Assembly (NCBI GenBank): GCA_963705285.1
Contig: OY970066.1
Location: forward strand, 4,588,001-4,652,000
Length of the DNA stretch: 64,000 nucleotides
DNA from: JACMLD01 sp963705285
GTDB lineage: Bacteria; Bacteroidota; Bacteroidia; Chitinophagales; Chitinophagaceae
Direction: 5' to 3'
This document shows positions 43,897-52,883 of this stretch, piece after piece. The position numbers and the translations under genes are program-made. How positions within the stretch are numbered: position 1 is the first letter of the stretch; every line of letters begins with the position of its first letter. The notes under the pieces are model-generated. The model searched no databases. It was not told where the DNA came from and worked only from the letters and a program-made list of their open reading frames with translations.

Positions 43897-44676
43897 TTAT
43901 TGCATGCTGGCAGCAATCAGTTCGGCTACATCCATTACCTGCACATCGTTTTCTTTTTCTCTATTTTTTACACCATCTGTCATCATGGTATTGCAGAAGG
44001 GGCAGGCGGCGGCAATTACTGACGCGCCGGTATCAATGGCTTCGTTGGCCCTTTCAAAATTGACGCGGGTATGGCCTTTTTCTTCTTCTTTAAACATTTG
44101 TGCGCCGCCTGCGCCGCAGCAAAGCCCGGTGGTACGGCAGCGTTTCATCTCTACCAGTTCTGCATCCAGCAATTCAAGTACCTTACGCGGCGCTTCATAA
44201 ATATTATTGGCCCTGCCCAGGTAACAGCTGTCGTGGTACGTAATGCGTTTGCCTTTAAAAGAACCGCCTTCCTTCAATGTTATTTTGCCTTCTTCAATAA
44301 GCTGCTGCAAAAAAACTGTGTGGTGTATTACTTCATAGTTACCGCCGAGAACGGGGTATTCGTTTTTAATAGTATTGAAACAATGCGGGCACGCAGTCAC
44401 TATTTTTTTAATACCGTAGTTGTTCAGTACCTGTATATTCTGGTAAGCCATCATCTGAAACATAAATTCATTACCAGCTCGCCGTACCGGATCACCGGTG
44501 CACATTTCTTCCTTGCCAAGAATAGCATACTTTACACCGGTTTTATCCAATATCAATGCAAAGGCTTTTGTAATTTTTTGCGCGCGCTGGTCGAAACTAC
44601 CGGCACAACCTACCCAGAATAACACTTCGGGCGATTCGCCGTTCGCAAATAATGATGCCATTACAGGTACATCCAT
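43897..44676 (-). CDS. CCG-domain iron-sulfur protein (LutA/GlpC/HdrB-like)
   Basis: A 259-residue protein with two CCG domains. The first has WVGCAGSF, MCTGDPVRR and TACPHCFN; the second has YHDSCYLGR, GLCCGAGGAQMF and AACPFCNTMM. Such domains bind an iron-sulfur centre in heterodisulfide-reductase-type, lactate-utilisation and glycerol-3-phosphate oxidoreductases. The usual partner with two 4Fe-4S motifs is not in this window next to it, so the complex cannot be named. It is divergent from a Crp/Fnr regulator 94 bp away. Confidence 0.82.
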   Translation of the reverse strand: MDVPVMASLFANGESPEVLFWVGCAGSFDQRAQKITKAFALILDKTGVKYAILGKEEMCTGDPVRRAGNEFMFQMMAYQNIQVLNNYGIKKIVTACPHCFNTIKNEYPVLGGNYEVIHHTVFLQQLIEEGKITLKEGGSFKGKRITYHDSCYLGRANNIYEAPRKVLELLDAELVEMKRCRTTGLCCGAGGAQMFKEEEKGHTRVNFERANEAIDTGASVIAAACPFCNTMMTDGVKNREKENDVQVMDVAELIAASMQ

Positions 44677-44770
44677 CTTGGTGAAAATTTCCGTAAATCT
44701 AAAGCAATTGACTCATACGGGTCTCAACTTTTTAGGCGAATAATTGTACTTTACAGCGTAATTAAACACC

Positions 44771-45472
44771 ATGACGGCAGATAGAAAACTGTTGCTGATT
44801 CGCAATTATGATTTGTGGCGTCATATTTCTGATGAAGAATATGAAGCACTCAATTTTGTGCACCGGTTTATTGAAGCCAAAAAAGGGGATTACATTTACT
44901 TTGAAGCCTTCCACCACAACAAACTATATTTTATAAAGGAAGGTTATATACGCATTGGTTACATTGATGAATCGGGCAAAGAAATTGTGAAAGAAATCAT
45001 TCAGCAGGGCGAATTGTTTGGCCAGGTTACGCTCGAAAAAAACAACCTCAACGGAGAATTTGCCCAGGCATACAAAGCAGATGTAAGCCTGTGCGCGTTT
45101 AACATAGAAGATTTTGAAAAGTTACTGGCACGTAAACCAGAGATAGCGCTTAAATACACAAAACAGGTGGGCAACAAATTGCGCAATGTACAGAACCGTA
45201 TGATAAACCTGTTGAACAAAGATGTAAAAACACGCCTGCTGCATTTCTTCTGGCAAATGCTGCATGAGCAAACCAGTACAGCAGAAAATGGAGAGGCGTG
45301 CATACCCAATTATCTTACCCATGAAGATATTGCCCACCTGGTTGGCTCCAGCAGGCAAACCATTACCACCCTCATCAATGAACTGGCAGATGAGCACTTG
45401 CTTACTTACAATCGCCAGCAGGTGTGTTTCCCGGATGTTAAAAAACTACAAAAGCTGGTCAATGTCGGTTAG
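44771..45472 (+). CDS. Crp/Fnr-family transcriptional regulator
   Basis: A 233-residue regulator: an N-terminal cyclic-nucleotide-binding-like domain (about 25-140, LYFIKEGYIRIGYIDESGKE, GELFGQVTL) and a C-terminal winged helix (about 155-225, YLTHEDIAHLVGSSRQTITT). There is no N-terminal cysteine cluster like that of Fnr, so oxygen sensing through Fe-S is unlikely. It could control the divergent CCG-domain gene or the YHS-DoxX-YceI genes that follow 58 bp later; the position suggests but does not prove it. Confidence 0.88.
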   Translation: MTADRKLLLIRNYDLWRHISDEEYEALNFVHRFIEAKKGDYIYFEAFHHNKLYFIKEGYIRIGYIDESGKEIVKEIIQQGELFGQVTLEKNNLNGEFAQAYKADVSLCAFNIEDFEKLLARKPEIALKYTKQVGNKLRNVQNRMINLLNKDVKTRLLHFFWQMLHEQTSTAENGEACIPNYLTHEDIAHLVGSSRQTITTLINELADEHLLTYNRQQVCFPDVKKLQKLVNVG

Positions 45473-45499
45473 ATGACAGTGCCTGCGCATCCGGCTGTT

Positions 45500-45507
45500 T
45501 ACTTTTG
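45500..45507 (+). promoter_or_regulatory. -7 box upstream of the YHS gene
   Basis: TACTTTTG is a perfect TAnnTTTG box 23 bp before the ATG at 45531. No TTTG is seen at 19-21 bp, which fits an activator-dependent promoter such as one used by the adjacent Crp-type regulator, but this is speculative. Confidence 0.4.
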
Positions 45508-45530
45508 CTGTCTCATCAAACAACAACAAT

Positions 45531-45995
45531 ATGAAACGTATTGCATTTTTTCTAATAGCCGGTTTACTGTCGGTTGGTGTACACGCACAGGATGAAACCG
45601 CACTCCGCAAAAAACAATTCAACCTTGAAGACAATGCTGCTATCAGCGGCTATGACCCCGTTGCTTATTTCACCCCCGGCAAACCTGTAAAAGGCAGCAA
45701 AGATATTGCGTGGGTGCAGCAGGGAATTACTTATTATTTTTCTTCCGCTGCCAACAGGGAGACATTCAAAAAGAACCCGTCTGCCTATGAACCGGTATAT
45801 GGTGGCTGGTGCGCTTACGCCATGGGTGCGAAAGGCGAGAAAGTAACCATCGATCCAAAAACATTCAAGATAATAAATGGTAAACTCTATCTTTTTTACA
45901 ACAAATTTTTTAATAATACGCTTACCGACTGGAACAAAGATGAGGCGAACCTAAAAAAGAAAGCAGATGCCAGCTGGACAAAAATCTATCATTAA
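45531..45995 (+). CDS. YHS-domain secreted protein
   Basis: A 154-residue protein with a signal peptide (AFFLIAGLLSVGVHAQ). A YHS-like core holds GYDPVAYFTPGKPVKG, YYFSSAANRETFKKNP and YGGWCAYAMGAKGEKV; the last carries the single conserved Cys. YHS domains are small metal-binding modules. It is followed by DoxX and YceI genes, a set often seen together in Bacteroidota and possibly involved in envelope redox or sulfur stress. Confidence 0.82.
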   Translation: MKRIAFFLIAGLLSVGVHAQDETALRKKQFNLEDNAAISGYDPVAYFTPGKPVKGSKDIAWVQQGITYYFSSAANRETFKKNPSAYEPVYGGWCAYAMGAKGEKVTIDPKTFKIINGKLYLFYNKFFNNTLTDWNKDEANLKKKADASWTKIYH

Positions 45996-46016
45996 TCTAA
46001 TTATAAAAATACTACC

Positions 46017-46415
46017 ATGACAATTAAACTGGTGCTCACCTGGATATTGCGGTTGCTGGCGGCCGGTATCATGCTGCAGACATTGTATTTTAAGTTTACC
46101 GGGCACGAGCAATCAATACGTCTTTTCACTGAACTTGGCATGGAACCCTGGGGCCGTATTGGAACCGGTGTATTTGAACTGGTGGCATCCTTTTTAATAC
46201 TGTATCCCCGCACAACCGGGTGGGGCGCCGCACTTGGCTCAGGACTGATGGCAGGCGCTATCTTTTTTCATTTGACCAAACTGGGAATAAAATTTGACGG
46301 CGACTACGGATTGTTTACCCTGGCAGTGGTGGCCTTTATTCCCTGCCTGCTGTTGCTCTTTATATACCGGCAACAATTACTCAACGTACTAAACCGCCGC
46401 AAGGTTGCATTATAA
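46017..46415 (+). CDS. DoxX-like integral membrane protein
   Basis: A 132-residue protein with four hydrophobic helices (WILRLLAAGIMLQTLYFKFT, IGTGVFELVASFLILY, GAALGSGLMAGAIFFHL, LFTLAVVAFIPCLLLLFIY). FKFTGHEQ and the E in GVFELVAS are typical of the DoxX family of small membrane proteins. It lies 21 bp after the YHS gene. The function in the family is unsettled; a respiratory or thiol-related role has been suggested. Confidence 0.78.
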   Translation: MTIKLVLTWILRLLAAGIMLQTLYFKFTGHEQSIRLFTELGMEPWGRIGTGVFELVASFLILYPRTTGWGAALGSGLMAGAIFFHLTKLGIKFDGDYGLFTLAVVAFIPCLLLLFIYRQQLLNVLNRRKVAL

Positions 46416-46494
46416 AGTGCTGATAAATTGGAAATTATTTTTCTTTAACATAGATTGGCGTTTTATTTGAAACCTCTATGGGAAATGTAATAAT

Positions 46495-47031
46495 ATGCTA
46501 AGATTTTTTACCCTACTAGCCGGCCTTTGCTTTATCATCAATGGTGATGCGCAGCAGTATCAGCCGGTAAACGATAAATCAACCGTAAAATTTACCATAA
46601 AAAACTTTGGCATTAATACAGGTGGGAACTTTAAAGGACTTGCCGGCACCATTGACTTTGATAAAGACCATCCAGAAAAGGGAAACTTTACCATGAGCTT
46701 AGATGCGGCCACCGTAAATACAGATAACGACTCAAGGGATAGTCACCTGCGCAAGGCTGAATATTTTGATGTGGCCAACCACCCTAAAATTACTTTTACA
46801 TCAGAAAAAGTTTCGGGCAAGGGCAACAATCTTACGGCTACCGGAAAGCTCACCATTAAAGGTGTATCAAAAAATATTTCTATCCCGTTTACCGCTACCG
46901 CCAAAGACGATGGTTATGTGTTTGAAGGCAGCTTCCAGATAAACCGCCGCGATTTTAAAGTAGGTGGTAACGGCGTAGTGCTGGGCGATAACGTAAACAT
47001 TTCACTATCGGTATTTGCACAGAAAAAGTAA
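46495..47031 (+). CDS. YceI-family secreted protein
   Basis: A 178-residue protein with a signal peptide ending near NGDAQ and a lipocalin-like YceI barrel: STVKFTIKNFG, GTIDFDKDHPEKGNF, RDSHLRKAEYFDVANHPKI and GKLTIKGVSKNISIPF. Members bind isoprenoid or amphipathic lipids in the periplasm. The gene follows DoxX by 79 bp and completes the YHS-DoxX-YceI set. Confidence 0.88.
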   Translation: MLRFFTLLAGLCFIINGDAQQYQPVNDKSTVKFTIKNFGINTGGNFKGLAGTIDFDKDHPEKGNFTMSLDAATVNTDNDSRDSHLRKAEYFDVANHPKITFTSEKVSGKGNNLTATGKLTIKGVSKNISIPFTATAKDDGYVFEGSFQINRRDFKVGGNGVVLGDNVNISLSVFAQKK

Positions 47032-47194
47032 TGGCAGGGTGTCTATAACCGGTTTTCCCCAGCCATGGAACAACACCTGCTTACATGGTTTTTTCTCTTA
47101 TCTTAGCTGATTATCGCCCGGGTGGCTATTAAAACACCTGTTAAATCCAATGCCTTGTACAGACCGTATTTTATCAGGAACCAACTCTCTATTC

Positions 47195-47695
47195 ATGCAT
47201 TTACAAAAAGCCATACAAAACGTGTTTGTTCAGCTATCAGCTTCACTGGAGCTTTTAACAGACAGCCAGTATGTATATGCCAGCAAGATATTGTCTAATG
47301 CCACCATTGGGCAGCATGTTCGGCATATAATAGAAATGTTTATTTGCCTTGAAGATGGATATTCTGGCGGTATTGTAAACTACGAAGGCAGAAAACGGGA
47401 TGTGCTGATTGAAACCACGCGGGAAGTGGCAATAACCCTGCTCAAAAAAATTTACGAGGATCTTGATAAAGCCAACAAACCCCTGGTGCTGCAGGGCGCT
47501 TACAATGAAGATACGGCCGAGCTGATGGCAATTGACACCAATTACTACCGCGAAATTGCCTACAACCTGGAACATACCATTCATCATATGGCACTCATCA
47601 AAGTAGGCATCCGCGAAGTGTCAGATATTGCCATACCCGAAGGTTTTGGCGTAGCGTCTTCTACTATTAAGTTCCGCAAAGAATGTGCACAGTAA
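47195..47695 (+). CDS. DinB-like four-helix protein
   Basis: A 166-residue protein starting MHLQKAIQNVFVQLSASL. Two histidine-bearing helices, NATIGQHVRHIIEMF and YNLEHTIHHMALIKVG, give the three-His metal site of the DinB/YfiT fold. The upstream 15 codons of the frame were not used because the helix begins at MHLQ. The enzymatic role is unknown; family members are often bacillithiol- or glutathione-type transferases. It overlaps the next gene by 13 bp. Confidence 0.7.
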   Translation: MHLQKAIQNVFVQLSASLELLTDSQYVYASKILSNATIGQHVRHIIEMFICLEDGYSGGIVNYEGRKRDVLIETTREVAITLLKKIYEDLDKANKPLVLQGAYNEDTAELMAIDTNYYREIAYNLEHTIHHMALIKVGIREVSDIAIPEGFGVASSTIKFRKECAQ

Positions 47696-48411
47696 CATTT
47701 ATTCCGGTTAACCATACCATTTTCATTACACATAGCCGTGATGAAAGCAATCAGCGCGCAAAGGCCACTCCGCCCAATGAGTATACCGTAAATGGGCATA
47801 CGCTCTTGTATCCCCGCGATGGCAATGCCGGCGGTAGCTGGATAGGCATCAACAAAAACGGCCATACCGCGATGTTGCTCAATGGTGCATTTGTAGCACA
47901 CCCTCATTTACCGCCATACCGCAAAAGCAGGGGGCTGATTTTTCTTGATATTATTGCCGCACCGGATTTGTTTGTAGCTTACCACGCCGTCAGCCTTGCA
48001 GACATAGAGCCTTTTACAGTAATACTTTGGACAAGTGGCCATTTGTATGAATGCCGTTGGGATGGCATACAAAAACATGTGCGCCAGTTGCCAGCCGGTC
48101 AACCGCATACATGGTCTTCAGCAACATTGTACGACGATGCCATTGCCGAAAAACGCAATAATTGGCTGGAGCAGTGGTTGCAAAAACATCCAGCACCGTC
48201 TGCCGAAGACATCATTACCTGGCATTTATCGGCCGGCGATGGAGACGCACACAACAATGTGCGCATGAACCGCAATGACCATATGCTAACCGTAAGCATT
48301 ACCGCCATTGAAATTACAACGCATGCCTGTACCATGCATTACCTCGATTTAATTGACAATACCCGCACCGGGCACGCATTCCACTTTACCAAAGCAGCAG
48401 CCATACAATAA
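47683..48411 (+). CDS. NRDE-family (TANGO2-like) protein
   Basis: A 242-residue protein starting MCTVTFIP, with Cys2 as the expected N-terminal nucleophile of this Ntn-hydrolase-like family. The NRDE-type segment is THSRDESNQRAKAT, followed by YPRDGNAGGSWIGINKNGH. The eukaryotic homologue TANGO2 is linked to haem or lipid handling, but the bacterial substrate is unknown. Translationally coupled on both sides: 13-bp overlap before and 1-bp (TAATG) after. Confidence 0.85.
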   Translation: MCTVTFIPVNHTIFITHSRDESNQRAKATPPNEYTVNGHTLLYPRDGNAGGSWIGINKNGHTAMLLNGAFVAHPHLPPYRKSRGLIFLDIIAAPDLFVAYHAVSLADIEPFTVILWTSGHLYECRWDGIQKHVRQLPAGQPHTWSSATLYDDAIAEKRNNWLEQWLQKHPAPSAEDIITWHLSAGDGDAHNNVRMNRNDHMLTVSITAIEITTHACTMHYLDLIDNTRTGHAFHFTKAAAIQ

Positions 48412-49475
48412 TGAACTGGTTACAGCGTACGCTTCACCGCCCTTTTTTTATCAGGCTTTTCAATTGGGAATACTGGTCGTTCAATACCGTTTATGGATGG
48501 ATAATACCGGTTTGGGTATTGCTGGCGATCAGGGCCCGGTCGTTTTTCTTTTTTTCCGCTTCCAATCCCACAATAGAATACGGAGGTTTTTTAATGGAAT
48601 CAAAGAAAAAGATTTATGATATCATTCCAGCAGAATATTACCCGCGCACCGCATATTTTGAAACAGGCACTGCAACCTCCAGTGTTGTACACCAATTGCA
48701 GCAGTTGGGGTTTACCTACCCAATGATAGCAAAGCCGGATGTGGGCGGCCAGGGGCGCGGCGTAAAGAAACTGTACAATGAAAGCGAACTGGCAGCCTAT
48801 GCCAATACATCTCCGCTGGATTACCTGGTACAGGAATTTGTACCATACCCCAACGAAGTGGGTGTGTTTTATTATCGTTACCCCGGTGAAGCCTCCGGAC
48901 ATGTATCTGGCATTGTAAGAAAAGAAATGCTGGGGGTAACGGGCGATGGTCGATCAACCCTGTACCAGTTGCTCATGACAGAAAAACGTTTCATTTTACA
49001 GATAGACGTGCTGCAAAAATTATATGGCGATGCTTTGCAGGAAATATTGCGCGCCGGTGAAAAACGCGAACTGGTGCCCTATGGTAATCATGCAAGGGGC
49101 GCAAAATTTCTGGATGACTCTCACCTCGCCGATGCAGCATTTACGCATACCATCGACCAATTATGCAAACAGGTGTCCGGGTTTCATTACGGCAGGCTGG
49201 ACATACGGTACAACAGCTGGCAGGAATTAAAAGAAGGAAAAAATTTTTCAGTAATTGAATTAAATGGCGCGGGCTCAGAACCCACCCATATGTATGACCC
49301 CAGGCACAGCCTTTTCTTTGCGTGGAAAGAAATCATCCGCCATTGGATCATACTCTGGCGCATCAGCCGCATCAATCATAAAAAAGGCATACCTTATCTT
49401 TCTCAAAAACAAGGCATGCAAATGATGCGTGATAATAAGGTGTTTGAACAAAAACTACAGCAGTTATATGTTTAA
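48411..49475 (+). CDS. ATP-grasp domain protein
   Basis: A 354-residue protein. A hydrophobic stretch (YGWIIPVWVLLAIRARSFFFF) near residues 28-48 may be membrane-associated. The ATP-grasp core shows PMIAKPDVGGQGRGVKKL (about 104-121), LVQEFVPYPNEVGVFYYR and the metal-binding end FSVIELNGAGSEPTHMYDP. It resembles D-Ala-D-Ala ligase-like or sugar/peptide ligases without a clear substrate. It is coupled to the NRDE gene before it and overlaps the LysE gene by 8 bp. Confidence 0.75.
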   Translation: MNWLQRTLHRPFFIRLFNWEYWSFNTVYGWIIPVWVLLAIRARSFFFFSASNPTIEYGGFLMESKKKIYDIIPAEYYPRTAYFETGTATSSVVHQLQQLGFTYPMIAKPDVGGQGRGVKKLYNESELAAYANTSPLDYLVQEFVPYPNEVGVFYYRYPGEASGHVSGIVRKEMLGVTGDGRSTLYQLLMTEKRFILQIDVLQKLYGDALQEILRAGEKRELVPYGNHARGAKFLDDSHLADAAFTHTIDQLCKQVSGFHYGRLDIRYNSWQELKEGKNFSVIELNGAGSEPTHMYDPRHSLFFAWKEIIRHWIILWRISRINHKKGIPYLSQKQGMQMMRDNKVFEQKLQQLYV

Positions 49476-50160
49476 CCTGCTTACCATCTTTTTTATTGGT
49501 ATGCTGATCAGCTTCCTGGGTTCTTTGCCACTTGGCAGCCTTAATGTATCTGCCATGCAGGTGGCGATAACAGAAAATACACGTAAGGCAATCATGTTTT
49601 CGCTGGGTGTAGCGCTGGTAGAAATATTATATGTACGGCTTTCATTACAGGGCATAGACTGGGTAATTGCACATGAGCAATTATTTAACATACTGCAATG
49701 GATAACCGTATTCCTGTTTATTATACTGGCCATCAGCAGTTTTTGGGCAGCCCGGAGATCCGCAGCTAACAATAAAAATATTTTACTCAATAATAGCATG
49801 CACCGTTTCTGGTTGGGTTTTACCATGAGTGCACTCAACCCTGTTCAAATACCTTTTTGGTTTATCTGGAGCACGTATTTAATCAGTAACAAAATATTGT
49901 TGCCTACCAGCACATATTTTAATGTATATACTGTTGGTATTGGCATTGGCACGCTGGCCGGACTTGCACTTTTTATTTTTGCGGGCAAATGGCTGTCCGT
50001 TAAATTGAAAGCAGGTAACAGGATTATCAATATTATTGTAGGTATTGTTTTTGTTATTTCGGCGGTGATTCAATTTTACCGAGTTCTTAACAAACCGTTT
50101 GGCCAGCAGTTGCATAGCAAGGTTGCACAGCTACAACCCGCACCACCACCACTTCATTGA
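49468..50160 (+). CDS. LysE-family transporter
   Basis: A 230-residue inner-membrane protein with six predicted helices. The N-terminus FFIGMLISFLGSLPLGSLNV matches the LysE/RhtB family (P-G/P-L-G motif after the first helix), followed by MSALNPVQIPFWFIW. LysE proteins export amino acids; the substrate here is unknown. The ATG at 49468 overlaps the ATP-grasp stop, which makes the three genes 47683-50160 one coupled unit. Confidence 0.8.
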   Translation: MFNLLTIFFIGMLISFLGSLPLGSLNVSAMQVAITENTRKAIMFSLGVALVEILYVRLSLQGIDWVIAHEQLFNILQWITVFLFIILAISSFWAARRSAANNKNILLNNSMHRFWLGFTMSALNPVQIPFWFIWSTYLISNKILLPTSTYFNVYTVGIGIGTLAGLALFIFAGKWLSVKLKAGNRIINIIVGIVFVISAVIQFYRVLNKPFGQQLHSKVAQLQPAPPPLH

Positions 50161-50351
50161 ATATAAACGGATTATTGTACGTTGACTTTTTGTTTGCTTT
50201 AACAAATCTTTGGCGCAACAATTGCATAAATGCATGCAACCAACCGTTTATAGGTTAACCCCGTAATCTTATTCACATAGATCGTCTCCCGGTAAAATCC
50301 AATCATTCCTTTTTGTAGCTGATTCGTTTATTGTTTACACAAAAAAAATCT

Positions 50352-51200
50352 ATGCGAAAATTATTTTTGCTCGTTGTGCTTATTCCGTCTATGGTTTCTG
50401 CTCAAAAGTTGCACCTTGATCTTTTTGGCGGGTTCAGCAATTACCAGGGAGATTTACAGGAGAAACGATTTACCACCAGCCAGGCAAAAGCTGCATTGGG
50501 CATCGGTGTTAAATATGATCTCAGTAATCATTTTTCGTTGCGCAGCAATTTTACTTATGCTACATTGAATGCATCAGATGTTTATAATCGGCAAGCGGAT
50601 CTCCGCGACCGTAATCTAAGTTTCAGTACACGGATAACCGAGCTCAATGTATTAGCAGATTATACTTTTCTGAATCTCAATTATCACAAGCTGAGTCCCT
50701 ATGTTTTTGGTGGTGTGGCCATATTTCATTTCAACCCTTATGCATTTGACAGCGTGGGCAATAAAATTTACCTGAAACCATTGAGCACAGAAGGGCAGGG
50801 GCTGGCCGCTTATCCTGATCGGAAAGAATATCACCTTACCCAATTTGCTATTCCGTTTGGTGCAGGCCTGCGCTGGAAGTTTACAGACAATATTACGTTG
50901 AGTTATGAAATAGGGTTGCGTAAAACATTTACTGATTACCTGGACGATGTGAGCACCACCTATGCAGACCAATCCATACTGGCCGCAGCAAAAGGCGCCA
51001 AGGCAGTTGAAATGGCATGGCGCGGCGGCGAACTCAAAACAGGTGCCACTTACCCTGCGGAAGGTACCATACGCGGCGGATCCAAATACAAAGACTGGTA
51101 TTATTTTTCCGGAGTTACCATTAGCATTGGAATTGGAAAAAGAACAGGCTTCAGGGGTAGCAACAATGGAAGAACGGATTGCCCCGACCCCGTACAGTAA
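50352..51200 (+). CDS. Outer-membrane beta-barrel protein (DUF6089-like)
   Basis: A 282-residue protein with a signal peptide (MRKLFLLVVLIPSMVSAQ) and a barrel starting LHLDLFGGFSNYQGDLQEKR. YVFGGVAIFHFNPYA and FTDNITLSYEIGLRKTFTDYLDDVS are hallmarks of the Bacteroidota DUF6089 barrel family. The ATG at 50352 was chosen for the signal peptide; a TTG seven codons upstream is unlikely. Function unknown. Confidence 0.78.
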   Translation: MRKLFLLVVLIPSMVSAQKLHLDLFGGFSNYQGDLQEKRFTTSQAKAALGIGVKYDLSNHFSLRSNFTYATLNASDVYNRQADLRDRNLSFSTRITELNVLADYTFLNLNYHKLSPYVFGGVAIFHFNPYAFDSVGNKIYLKPLSTEGQGLAAYPDRKEYHLTQFAIPFGAGLRWKFTDNITLSYEIGLRKTFTDYLDDVSTTYADQSILAAAKGAKAVEMAWRGGELKTGATYPAEGTIRGGSKYKDWYYFSGVTISIGIGKRTGFRGSNNGRTDCPDPVQ

Positions 51201-51321
51201 TAATATACTGTTTTAATCCGCCCTTCTACATACATTTTTGATGGCAGACTACAGGCTAGTGTGCAACAGATGCTATTACCCGAACAACCACCATTGTAAA
51301 CAGCCCCCGTTTGTTTACAAT

Positions 51322-51349
51322 ATAAAGCCACCCCGTAAGGTGGCTTTAT
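51322..51349. terminator. Bidirectional intrinsic terminator
   Basis: ATAAAGCCACC (51322-51332) and GGTGGCTTTAT (51339-51349) form a perfect 11-bp stem with a 6-nt loop between the convergent genes ending at 51200 and 51404. Confidence 0.8.
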
Positions 51350-51403
51350 GGTTTGCAGCAGAATTGTAATAATTAGGTGATGGCGTGTTGATGGCGGGAG
51401 TGT

Positions 51404-52732
51404 TTATTTAGCGATATCGATTCTCACTTTTTTATTCTTGATCTTTTCATTTTTTACCAGGTTCAGGGTATTGCTGGCTTTCGACTTACGGATAGCCACA
51501 AACGAAAAGAAATCTTTTACTTCAATAAGGCCGATGTCTTCTTTTTTCAGTTCTCCTTTGTGCGATAGAAAGCCAACAATATCTACTTTATTTACTTTGT
51601 CTTTTTTTCCGGCCGCAATAAACAGGGTAGTCCATTTTGGCTTTTCAGGAATGATGGCTGTCTCCGGCAACTCCATTTGCTCCGCATCTGCAGGTATATA
51701 AGGTGGCAGTTTTTCATCGGGGCCCACTATCAGAATCACCGTTCCGCTGGCATCCATACGTGCAGTTCTTCCGTTGCGGTGGGTATATACATCTTCAGTA
51801 GCGGGCAGGTGGTAGTGAATAATGTACCTGATATTGGGAATATCAAGCCCTCTGGATGCCAAATCAGTAGTTACCAAAACATTGGCGGTACCATTCCTGA
51901 ATTTGCACAGCGCGCTATCTCTTTCCTGTTGCTCCAGCGCGCCATGGTAAAATACATTTACAATGCCTTTGTCTTTGAGAATGGCACTGGTACGGTCAAC
52001 AGACTCGCGGTGGTTGCAGAATACAATGGCCGAGCGGTTGCCCAGCATACAAATAAGCCTGAATAACGTATCCGCTTTGTCCTTATCGTTGCTCAACACC
52101 GTCTTTACCCAAAGTTTTTCTGTGTCTGCATTGCCAGTGCCGGTAAAATTCAGCCGTTGCGGATCTTGCATGCCCAGGAAACCAGGAATGTCTACCGCTT
52201 CGGTAGCAGAGGTAAGTATCCGTTTTCTAATGGCAGGCAGTTTTCCAATAATAAATGAAATCTCCTCCTGGAAACCAAGTTCAAGTGATTTATCAAATTC
52301 ATCCAGCACCAGCGTTTCAATGGTATCTACGGTAATATTACCGCGCCTGATATGATCTGCAAGTCGGCCGGGGGTGCCAATCAGCAGGGCAGGAGGTTCC
52401 ACCAGGTTGTTTTCTTCAGTTTCGCGCAAATGCCCGCCATAGCAGCAGGTAACTTTAAAAGGGGTGGCCATTTTTTTAAATACCTGTTCTATCTGTAGCG
52501 CCAGTTCTCGCGAAGGAACAATTACCATGGCCTGCGTTTTTGTGTTGGCCGCATCCAGCCGTTCCAGCACCGGCAATAAAAAGCCAATGGTTTTGCCTGA
52601 ACCCGTATCCGACAATAATATTACATTATCACTGCTTTGGTTGGCCGCAATGGAAGCCAATTGCATCTCGTTCAACGCTTCAATGCCTACACTTTCCAGA
52701 ATACTTTCTGTTGACCAGGTTTTGTTTTGCAT
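51404..52732 (-). CDS. DEAD-box RNA helicase (DbpA-like)
   Basis: A 442-residue ATP-dependent RNA helicase. The Q-motif region is followed by motif I DTGSGKT (41-47), Ia PSRELA, Ib TPGRL, motif II LDEFD in place of DEAD, motif III SAT, motif V TDLASRGLD and motif VI HRNGRTARM. The C-terminal domain (about 365-440) resembles the DbpA RNA-binding domain, suggesting a role in 50S assembly. The start is at 52732 (MQNKTW). A TATTTTTG box lies 5 bp before it. The DEFD variant of motif II deserves note. Confidence 0.87.
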   Translation of the reverse strand: MQNKTWSTESILESVGIEALNEMQLASIAANQSSDNVILLSDTGSGKTIGFLLPVLERLDAANTKTQAMVIVPSRELALQIEQVFKKMATPFKVTCCYGGHLRETEENNLVEPPALLIGTPGRLADHIRRGNITVDTIETLVLDEFDKSLELGFQEEISFIIGKLPAIRKRILTSATEAVDIPGFLGMQDPQRLNFTGTGNADTEKLWVKTVLSNDKDKADTLFRLICMLGNRSAIVFCNHRESVDRTSAILKDKGIVNVFYHGALEQQERDSALCKFRNGTANVLVTTDLASRGLDIPNIRYIIHYHLPATEDVYTHRNGRTARMDASGTVILIVGPDEKLPPYIPADAEQMELPETAIIPEKPKWTTLFIAAGKKDKVNKVDIVGFLSHKGELKKEDIGLIEVKDFFSFVAIRKSKASNTLNLVKNEKIKNKKVRIDIAK

Positions 52733-52737
52733 GGGCG

Positions 52738-52745
52738 CAAAAATA
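52738..52745 (-). promoter_or_regulatory. -7 box just before the helicase gene
   Basis: TATTTTTG on the minus strand, 5 bp before the helicase ATG. No TTTG at 19-21 bp. Confidence 0.4.
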
Positions 52746-52883
52746 CGAAACTTACTCCTGCCGTACCGTTGCAATAAAGCCTGGTGCTTTCTTAGGCGAC
52801 AATAAGCTGAAACCCATCAAATTGACCCATTTGTGTGCCGCACGCGTTATATTTGACAATTGAATACCTTTTAATTTCAGTGC

